Assembly: GCA_007128245.1 (NCBI GenBank)
Contig: SKXU01000088.1
Span: 1-5,926 of the forward strand
Length of the DNA: 5,926 nucleotides
Direction: 5' to 3'
From: Candidatus Woesearchaeota archaeon
Lineage (GTDB): Archaea; Nanobdellota; Nanobdellia; Woesearchaeales; SKIA01
The first letter of the stretch is position 1. Each line of letters starts with the position of its first letter. The position numbers and the translations under genes were made by a program. The notes under the pieces are model-generated. The model made no database searches. It was given only the letters and a program-made list of their open reading frames with translations, and was not told where the DNA came from. This document shows positions 1 through 3,794 of this stretch, piece by piece.

Positions 1-201
1 ATCAGCTTGAATTCCTTCATAATCAATATTTGCAACATCATCATGTAGAACATTCCAATTAGGCCTATTTTTATTCAAAGTTGCTGCAGCATATTTATCT
101 ACTTCGACAGCAAGGATGTTTTTCAGACCAGCTCTCTCTAAACCTAAAGCCAATCCTCCTGCTCCAGCAAACAGTTCTATTACGGTAAAGTTCTCGCTCA
201 C
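1..201 (-). CDS. C5-cytosine DNA methyltransferase, N-terminal 67 residues (runs off the left edge)
   Basis: The reverse strand reads an open frame from GTG at 201 to the window edge, exactly 67 codons. Seen: residues 8-17 read IELFAGAGGL, the SAM-binding motif I of the Dcm/C5-cytosine methyltransferase family. An E-V-D at 33-35 followed by Ala-Ala-Ala-Thr fits motif II, and D54-D55 followed by V fits motif III. The family transfers a methyl group from SAM to carbon 5 of cytosine in duplex DNA. The catalytic Pro-Cys motif IV would lie outside the window, so activity cannot be judged. GTG was chosen because the upstream in-frame stop (226-228) leaves no ATG and a TATA-like box lies about 25 nt upstream. 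By hand count 77 of 201 bases are G/C (38%), lower than neighbouring genes, which suggests recent acquisition. It could be a restriction-modification or an orphan enzyme. Confidence 0.9.
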   Translation of the reverse strand, partial: MSENFTVIELFAGAGGLALGLERAGLKNILAVEVDKYAAATLNKNRPNWNVLHDDVANIDYEGIQAD

Positions 202-220
202 ATTAATCGTGATGTGTTTT

Positions 221-230
221 ATTATTTAAA
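221..230 (-). promoter_or_regulatory. TATA-like box for the methyltransferase
   Basis: The reverse strand reads TTTAAATAAT, centred about 24-25 nt upstream of the GTG at 201. This is the archaeal TATA position if transcription starts at or next to the start codon, so a leaderless mRNA is inferred. No Shine-Dalgarno-like sequence is seen before the GTG. Confidence 0.55.
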
Positions 231-253
231 CCCTTTTGTGCGTGGATGTCCAG

Positions 254-262
254 TGAAAAAGG
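254..262 (-). terminator. Possible oligo-T terminator after the DoxX gene
   Basis: On the reverse strand a run of five T (260 to 256) lies about 26 nt after the DoxX stop codon. Archaeal RNA polymerase can terminate at such T-runs without a hairpin. The run is short, so the call is weak. The stretch 202-285 otherwise holds only the methyltransferase promoter. Confidence 0.25.
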
Positions 263-285
263 TACTTAGTGGCCTTTTGCGTGAG

Positions 286-645
286 TCAGATGCCAAGACC
301 CCAAGGACTTATTCCAACGACAGCAATGAAAGTCATGAGGATAAAGTACAGAAATGCTTCCTCCCAACCGCCTTTAAACGAATCTTTGTTCTTGAAGTGA
401 AAGAGCATTGCACCAAGCATCGTCACAGCAATAAGTCCTGCCATGATCCGAGGAAACACGCCAATCAGCAACAAGAGTGCTGCTCCTCCTTCAGTGAGAA
501 GCGCCCACACGCCGGCAGGCTTACCCATACCAACGCTCTCAAACCACGCGAGCGTTTTCTTGGCGCTGCGCAGTTTTCCAAGGCCGTTACCAAAAAACAT
601 TGCTGCCCCAGCAAAGACCTGTAACGTGATGATTGCGATTTCCAT
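286..645 (-). CDS. DoxX family integral membrane protein
   Basis: 119 residues from ATG at 643-645. Seen: four hydrophobic segments (about 4-19, 44-62, 65-84, 96-112). TM1 is followed by G21-L-G-K24, TM2 carries an acidic residue in T-E-G-G (51-54) before a Leu-rich stretch, TM3 ends in H83-F-K85, and W94-E95 precedes TM4. This order is typical of DoxX/DoxD-like proteins, which are small four-helix membrane proteins tied in some organisms to quinone-linked redox reactions or thiol stress. The exact reaction here is unknown. The frame is open 22 codons further upstream (to 711), but that extension is Lys/Arg/Cys-rich and unlike the family, and the TATA-like box at 666-673 fits the inner ATG. 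It is divergent from the cation exchanger with 76 bp between start codons, so the two could share control. Confidence 0.85.
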   Translation of the reverse strand: MEIAIITLQVFAGAAMFFGNGLGKLRSAKKTLAWFESVGMGKPAGVWALLTEGGAALLLLIGVFPRIMAGLIAVTMLGAMLFHFKNKDSFKGGWEEAFLYFILMTFIAVVGISPWGLGI

Positions 646-665
646 ATCACACTTCGTTAATCTAC

Positions 666-673
666 ATTTATGA
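666..673 (-). promoter_or_regulatory. TATA-like box for the DoxX gene
   Basis: The reverse strand reads TCATAAAT, centred about 24-25 nt before the ATG at 645. It supports the 119-residue start and a leaderless transcript. The match to an ideal TATA box is moderate. Confidence 0.45.
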
Positions 674-691
674 TTCTTGCGCTTAAGCAAG

Positions 692-701
692 GAATAAAAA
701 G
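692..701 (+). promoter_or_regulatory. TATA-like box for the cation exchanger
   Basis: GAATAAAAAG lies centred about 25 nt before the ATG at 722, preceded by a purine-rich AAGCAAGG that could act as the TFB recognition element. It points to a leaderless transcript. The DoxX box lies just to the left on the other strand, so this 76-bp gap holds two back-to-back promoters. Confidence 0.5.
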
Positions 702-721
702 AGGTTCGCACGAAACGTCAC

Positions 722-1675
722 ATGTTCGTTGAGAGCGCAATCATCATCGCATGTTCATTTGCCATCTATCACTTTGGAAACGCATTTGCAGCAGCATCAA
801 ACAGAATAGGAGAGCACTTCGCACTTCCTAAAGGAGTGAAAGGAGCAACGCTAGACGCAGTGTCGAGCTCACTACCAGAACTCATGGTGGCCTTGTTCGC
901 AGTCATCTTTTTTGGCAGCTTTGATATCGGGGTAGCAACTATTGCGGGATCTGCAGCATTCAACTTACTCATTATACCAGCAGCGGCAGCCCTTGTCGCA
1001 CCAGCCGCGCTTCGTGTAGGAGGACACGTACTTGATCGAGACGGAGTATTCTTTTTCATCAGCCTACTCCTACTCACAGCAACCCTGTGGTACACAAGCA
1101 GCTGGGGTGTATGGATTGCACTCCTATTCTTAGGGGTCTACGCAGTGTACGTGCAACGCTTTATCACACACGCAAAAGAGAATACCACCGCAAAGCACGT
1201 GAAGACCTCGCTGTCTCGGGATACGCTTATCTTACTAGTAACTGCAACTGGGATTGCGGGAGCGAGTTACTTTCTTGTGCAACAAGCAATCAGTCTGGCG
1301 CACGCACTCGGAGTGCATCCCACGCTTATTGCGTTCACAGTGATTGCGGCAGCAACAAGCGTCCCAGACATGGTGGTTTCGCTTGCGAACGCAAGACAAG
1401 GATCAGGAGATGACGCGCTGAGTAACGCCCTTGGATCAAACACATTCAATATTCTTGTGGGGCTGCCCATTCCTATCCTTGCCTACGTGTTGTTGACTGG
1501 ACAACCAGTCGCGCTCGTGTTTGCAAACACAGAAATCTTGTTCGGACTACTTGCAGCAACTCTTGTCTTGGTACTCACGGTAGCTAATGGCAAAGATCTC
1601 ACGAAGAGAAATGGTGTGTTCTTACTGGCGGTGTATGCAGCGTTTATCATCTACGTCTTTTTCTTCTCGCTTTGA
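722..1675 (+). CDS. Na+/Ca2+ exchanger-type antiporter (CaCA superfamily, NCKX-like alpha repeats)
   Basis: 317 residues with about ten hydrophobic segments in two halves, the usual CaCA layout. Seen: alpha-1 repeat at about 41-86, with S48-S-S-L-P-E53 and later G-S-A-A-F-N (76-81). Alpha-2 spans about 205-250, with T212-S-V-P-D216, a G-x-G-D segment (227-230), G238-S-N-T-F-N243 and V-G-L-P-I-P (246-251). In this family the acidic residues in the two alpha repeats (here E53 and D216) coordinate Ca2+, and the protein exports it against cation influx. The alpha-2 wording (S-x-P-D, G-x-G-D, VGLPxP) is closest to the K+-dependent NCKX/SLC24 group as I know it, yet Asn243 stands where NCKX2 has the K+-linked Asp575. 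A soluble loop (about 148-167) between the halves is short, with no regulatory domain. The last 25 bp overlap the convergent regulator gene. Cation specificity is inference. Confidence 0.9.
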   Translation: MFVESAIIIACSFAIYHFGNAFAAASNRIGEHFALPKGVKGATLDAVSSSLPELMVALFAVIFFGSFDIGVATIAGSAAFNLLIIPAAAALVAPAALRVGGHVLDRDGVFFFISLLLLTATLWYTSSWGVWIALLFLGVYAVYVQRFITHAKENTTAKHVKTSLSRDTLILLVTATGIAGASYFLVQQAISLAHALGVHPTLIAFTVIAAATSVPDMVVSLANARQGSGDDALSNALGSNTFNILVGLPIPILAYVLLTGQPVALVFANTEILFGLLAATLVLVLTVANGKDLTKRNGVFLLAVYAAFIIYVFFFSL

Positions 1676-2139
1676 AACCGCTCAAGAAGCGAGCGCTTTA
1701 GCAAGATAACAACTTGTTTTCCTTCCCGCTCAGTACGGAGCACTCCTCGCTCCTCAAGAGACTTTACTGTGCGGTGAGCCTTGACTCGGGTCATCCCAGG
1801 CTTTCGTGCAATAACGCTTTGTAACACTCTGCCGCCCTGCTCAACAGCAGCTGCGATGACTGTATGCTCTTCTGCACTGAGGAGCTCTTGTAAGACATCA
1901 AAAAGCTGATCGGATTCTCGCTCTTGCGCACGCAACTGCTCTTGCAGCGTGTACGCCCACACATATCCAAACCCAATACTCACAAACACTAACGCAAGCA
2001 TAATGATAATGTGTTGTGATGAGAGAAACTGCATAAGTGGATGAGCGTGGTCGTGCGATGAGTAGGTAAGGATGGCAAGTGCAACTGAAAGCACTAACAG
2101 CACCACAAACACTGCCATACGAAGGTGTTGTTTCAACAT
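1651..2139 (-). CDS. Membrane-anchored winged-helix transcriptional regulator
   Basis: 162 residues from ATG at 2137-2139. Seen: a short basic N-terminus (K3, R7), TM1 at about 8-26, a loop 27-42 rich in His and Met (H29, D30, H31, H33, M36, with H43 at its edge), TM2 at about 44-64, a charged likely coiled segment 66-90, then a winged helix at about 90-155. The latter contains T117-R-V-K-A-H-R-T-V as the likely recognition helix and a basic wing near R138-K141. By the positive-inside rule both ends are cytoplasmic and the loop faces outside. Such membrane-tethered winged-helix proteins are common in archaea. I infer a one-component sensor in which the outer loop senses a ligand, possibly a metal, and the inner domain binds DNA. 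The frame is open to an ATG at 2217, but TATA spacing favours 2139. It is divergent from the DUF305 lipoprotein, a likely target, and probably autoregulates. Confidence 0.8.
   Translation of the reverse strand: MLKQHLRMAVFVVLLVLSVALAILTYSSHDHAHPLMQFLSSQHIIIMLALVFVSIGFGYVWAYTLQEQLRAQERESDQLFDVLQELLSAEEHTVIAAAVEQGGRVLQSVIARKPGMTRVKAHRTVKSLEERGVLRTEREGKQVVILLKRSLLERFQSEKKKT
2126..2138. repeat. Short palindrome at the regulator's start codon
   Basis: TGTTG-TTT-CAACA is a perfect 5-bp inverted repeat with a 3-bp centre, covering the first codons of the regulator gene. It could be an autoregulatory operator just downstream of the inferred start. It is short enough to occur by chance. Confidence 0.3.
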
Positions 2140-2148
2140 ACGAAACAG

Positions 2149-2189
2149 TGTTGCACGACGATTTATATATTGTTTCACACAATGCAACA
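2149..2189. repeat. Inverted repeat flanking the shared TATA box
   Basis: TGTTGCA at 2149-2155 and its exact reverse complement TGCAACA at 2183-2189 lie on either side of the central TATA box, each between that box and one of the two divergent start codons. A second pair, GAAACA at 2142-2147 and TGTTTC at 2171-2176, also matches. A dimeric regulator bound at such half-sites could block both promoters. Operator function is inference. Confidence 0.4.
2161..2171. promoter_or_regulatory. Shared, nearly symmetric TATA box for the divergent regulator and DUF305 genes
   Basis: ATTTATATATT is an AT-only, nearly palindromic block and the only strong TATA candidate in the 52-bp gap. Its centre (about 2166) is about 27 nt from the regulator ATG (2139) and about 26 nt from the DUF305 ATG (2192), so it has leaderless spacing in both directions. 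The symmetry suggests one TBP site serving two divergent transcripts. Confidence 0.6.
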
Positions 2190-2191
2190 AT

Positions 2192-2725
2192 ATGAAATAC
2201 GCATACACACTCTTCATTTTGGCGTTCGCAGTAGTTGCGTGCGCACCAGATCAGATTATATCGCACGAAGACATGGACATGCATGTCGGCCATCACACAA
2301 TGGCGCCGATAACGTCCGAAGAAGAATTCCTCGTAGAGATGATACCGCACCATCAAGAAGCAGTGGATACCTCGATAATTATTTATCAAAACACACAGAA
2401 CGAAGCGTTGCGAGATTTGGCACGAAGAATCATTGATGCACAAGAAGAAGAAATACAGATGATGCAAGCATGGCTTGATGAAGACTTCGGAGGAGGATTT
2501 GAGGCCAGCTACGAGAACATGATGCCAGACCTTGAGCAATACAGTGGCGTAAACCAAGACAACGCATACATTCACGGGATGATCATGCATCACATCATGG
2601 CAGTAGAAATGGCAGAAGAAGTGCTCGCACTCAACCCCTCTGAGCGCGTGCGCGTGTTCGCAGAAGAAGTGATTGCGGTGCAGAGTGCTGAAATCGAAGA
2701 AATGTACGGACTCATGAGGCACTAA
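2192..2725 (+). CDS. DUF305 family His/Met-rich lipoprotein, probable metal-binding
   Basis: 177 residues from ATG at 2192. Seen: a signal peptide with K2, a hydrophobic core at 5-16 and a lipobox V14-V-A-C17, so the mature protein is probably lipid-anchored outside the cell. The mature N-terminus is rich in His and Met (H25, M28, M30, H31, H34, H35, M37). Two related helical repeats follow: about 46-95 with E-M-I-P-H53-H54, and about 125-177 with M130-I-M-H133-H134-I-M136. This pattern is typical of DUF305. A cyanobacterial DUF305 protein, CopM, is a periplasmic copper binder, so copper or another soft metal is a reasonable inferred ligand. The start is set by TATA spacing and by the signal peptide; the open frame further upstream (to 2072) runs through the regulator gene. 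The last four bases overlap the convergent HEPN gene. Control by the divergent membrane regulator is likely but inferred. Confidence 0.87.
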   Translation: MKYAYTLFILAFAVVACAPDQIISHEDMDMHVGHHTMAPITSEEEFLVEMIPHHQEAVDTSIIIYQNTQNEALRDLARRIIDAQEEEIQMMQAWLDEDFGGGFEASYENMMPDLEQYSGVNQDNAYIHGMIMHHIMAVEMAEEVLALNPSERVRVFAEEVIAVQSAEIEEMYGLMRH

Positions 2726-3111
2726 CTTTGTTCACACTCGCGCGTGACTGCTTGTAGGCACACAGGAAACACGAGCTGTGCAAGAAGCAGTGCTTCACGG
2801 ACTTCTTCACTTTCAGGTTGATATCCCTTGTAGTTAATTGCGTGACGAAGCTGTTTGAGGTGCTCAAGGTTTCGCAAAGGCGGAGTTGTGTGTATTTCTA
2901 GGCGCAACACTTCTTGTAGTTGTGTGTCGTGATCACCGCTTTTTATTGCCGCGAGAGCTAAACGCGCTTCTCCGAGCATTCTAAACGCTTCGTAGATGTT
3001 ACGTACAACAGTTCGTGCTGTGTGCTTGCGGATGGTGAGTTCTTGCGCTGTGCGAATGTCTTGTGCGGCGGCGCTCAATAAGCTACGTGCTTTGGCTTTG
3101 TCTGGTCTCAT
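2722..3111 (-). CDS. HEPN-domain protein, probable toxin-like partner of the adjacent nucleotidyltransferase
   Basis: 129 residues, almost wholly helical. Seen: an N-terminal helix with several Ala and acidic residues, then V35-V-R-N-I-Y-E-A-F and a Leu/Ala-rich helix, as in the second helix of HEPN proteins. The C-terminal segment L85-K-Q-L-R89-H-A-I-N-Y94-K-G-Y97 sits where HEPN proteins carry the R-x4-6-H signature. In RNase-type HEPN toxins this Arg and His cleave RNA. Here Tyr94 occupies the usual His place and His90 directly follows the Arg, so nuclease activity is uncertain. Its start overlaps the nucleotidyltransferase stop as ATGA (3108-3111), showing a translationally coupled two-gene operon, the classic HEPN/MNT pairing. 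In studied pairs the antitoxin adds AMP to a Tyr of the toxin; Tyr94 or Tyr97 are candidates by position only. Its stop overlaps the DUF305 stop by 4 bp. Confidence 0.75.
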   Translation of the reverse strand: MRPDKAKARSLLSAAAQDIRTAQELTIRKHTARTVVRNIYEAFRMLGEARLALAAIKSGDHDTQLQEVLRLEIHTTPPLRNLEHLKQLRHAINYKGYQPESEEVREALLLAQLVFPVCLQAVTRECEQS

Positions 3112-3674
3112 GGGTGGGCTTCGAGGAACCCGTGGAGGACGATGCCATTTGCAATGCTTGCGAACACATTGCGATCAACTCGTTTTCTGTTAAAAACGAA
3201 TACGTTGACTGGAACGCTTTTTCTGTGTCCGAGATGTGTATAGGTTGCGAACTGCTTGGTCGTTACGGGCTGTTGTTTTGCAATCTCGACAGCGATGTCT
3301 ATATCGCTTGCCTGAGTGTCTTGTCCAGTTGAGTAACTACCAAACAAAACGATTGCTTTTGCTTGGGGGTATTCATTCTTTATGTGTGTTAGCAAGCCCG
3401 ATTCGAAAATATGATTGAGATTCACAGCGATTTTTCGAGTGTAGTTCCATTCGTGGTCTTTACGAACGCTGAGTTGCCACGCGCGCCCAACAGTTTTTTT
3501 GGTGAGAAACCCTTCCTTGATGAATTCGTGTGCAATAGTGTGCGCAGTAGTCTTTGCGATTCGTGTATGTTCGATGAGCTCTGAGAGAGTAACTGAGACA
3601 TCTGGCTGAGCAAAAAACCATTCTCGTACGCGATTGCGCGCAGGGGATTCAGAGGGTGTCGTGAGGGTGAGCAT
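3108..3674 (-). CDS. Winged-helix/MNT-type nucleotidyltransferase fusion, probable antitoxin
   Basis: 188 residues in two parts. Residues about 10-70 form a winged helix, with T29-L-S-E-L, a recognition helix near A40-K-T-T-A-H-T and a wing ending in R64-A-W-Q-L. Residues about 95-185 are a minimal nucleotidyltransferase: V109-L-F-G112-S113-Y-S-T-G, then S123-D124-I-D126, giving the G-S and D-x-D nucleotide and metal site. The third acidic residue expected in the later strand seems to be Asn157 (P155-V-N157-V-F-V), so catalysis may be weak or differently arranged. The end, I178-V-L-H-G, matches the usual G-I-x-L-x-G close of the fold. MNT proteins paired with HEPN proteins act as antitoxins, in some cases by AMPylating the toxin. 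The added DNA-binding domain suggests autoregulation of the operon. ATG at 3674 is supported by a TATAAA about 25 nt upstream. Confidence 0.83.
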   Translation of the reverse strand: MLTLTTPSESPARNRVREWFFAQPDVSVTLSELIEHTRIAKTTAHTIAHEFIKEGFLTKKTVGRAWQLSVRKDHEWNYTRKIAVNLNHIFESGLLTHIKNEYPQAKAIVLFGSYSTGQDTQASDIDIAVEIAKQQPVTTKQFATYTHLGHRKSVPVNVFVFNRKRVDRNVFASIANGIVLHGFLEAHP

Positions 3675-3693
3675 AGGTGTAGTGCGGAGAGGG

Positions 3694-3702
3694 CGTTTAT
3701 AG
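3694..3702 (-). promoter_or_regulatory. TATA box of the MNT-HEPN operon
   Basis: The reverse strand reads CTATAAACG, with TATAAA (3701 to 3696) centred about 24-25 nt before the ATG at 3674, preceded by an A-rich stretch. It gives a leaderless first gene; the second gene is reached through the ATGA overlap. Confidence 0.65.
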
Positions 3703-3773
3703 TTTTTTCTAAAACCAAACGGTTTTTTATAAAACTTTATGTGTGGTTGACTGACCCCAATCTTTTATAAAAC
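3702..3773. repeat. Three AT-rich near-palindromic repeats between the MNT operon and glyS
   Basis: GTTTTTTCTAAAAC (3702-3715) and GTTTTTTATAAAAC (3722-3735) differ at one of 14 positions and start 20 bp apart. A shorter copy, CTTTTATAAAAC, is at 3762-3773 and forms the synthetase TATA box. The core TTTTATAAAA is its own reverse complement. An AAAACC/GGTTTT inverted repeat (3711-3716, 3721-3726) bridges the first two. The first copy abuts the operon TATA box. They may be operators for the winged-helix domain of the nucleotidyltransferase, or simply extra TATA boxes. Confidence 0.45.
3763..3773 (+). promoter_or_regulatory. TATA box of the glycyl-tRNA synthetase gene
   Basis: TTTTATAAAAC, with TATAAA at 3766-3771, is centred about 26-27 nt before the ATG at 3795, predicting a leaderless or nearly leaderless transcript. 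A similar box at 3725-3735 could act as a second, weaker promoter with a leader of about 35-40 nt. Confidence 0.65.
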
Positions 3774-3794
3774 AAAAGACTTCTCTCGTATCTT

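Noticed and set aside
214..624. 136-codon plus-strand open frame
   Set aside because: It lies antisense to the DoxX gene, has low-complexity Lys/His/Ser composition and shows no domain.
646..711. N-terminal extension of the DoxX protein
   Set aside because: The extra 22 residues are basic and Cys-containing, the family starts near TM1, and the TATA-like box at 666-673 would lie inside the extension.
2140..2217. N-terminal extension of the winged-helix regulator to ATG at 2217
   Set aside because: It would run through the shared TATA box and into the divergent DUF305 coding sequence; the ATG at 2139 has correct TATA spacing.
1898..2722. 274-codon minus-strand open frame antisense to the DUF305 gene and regulator start
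   Set aside because: Its translation is Cys/His/Tyr/Val-rich without any family pattern, it overlaps two well-supported genes, and it is explained by the codon bias of the DUF305 gene on the other strand.
3739..3750. ATG with four codons (ATG TGT GGT TGA) upstream of glyS as a regulatory upstream ORF
   Set aside because: With the TATA box at 3766 the transcript would start after it, and three sense codons give no testable peptide signal.
3702..3773. CRISPR-like array from the repeated AT-rich 14-mers
   Set aside because: Only two full copies and one partial copy exist, spacing is uneven (20 and about 38 bp), and repeats are far too short.
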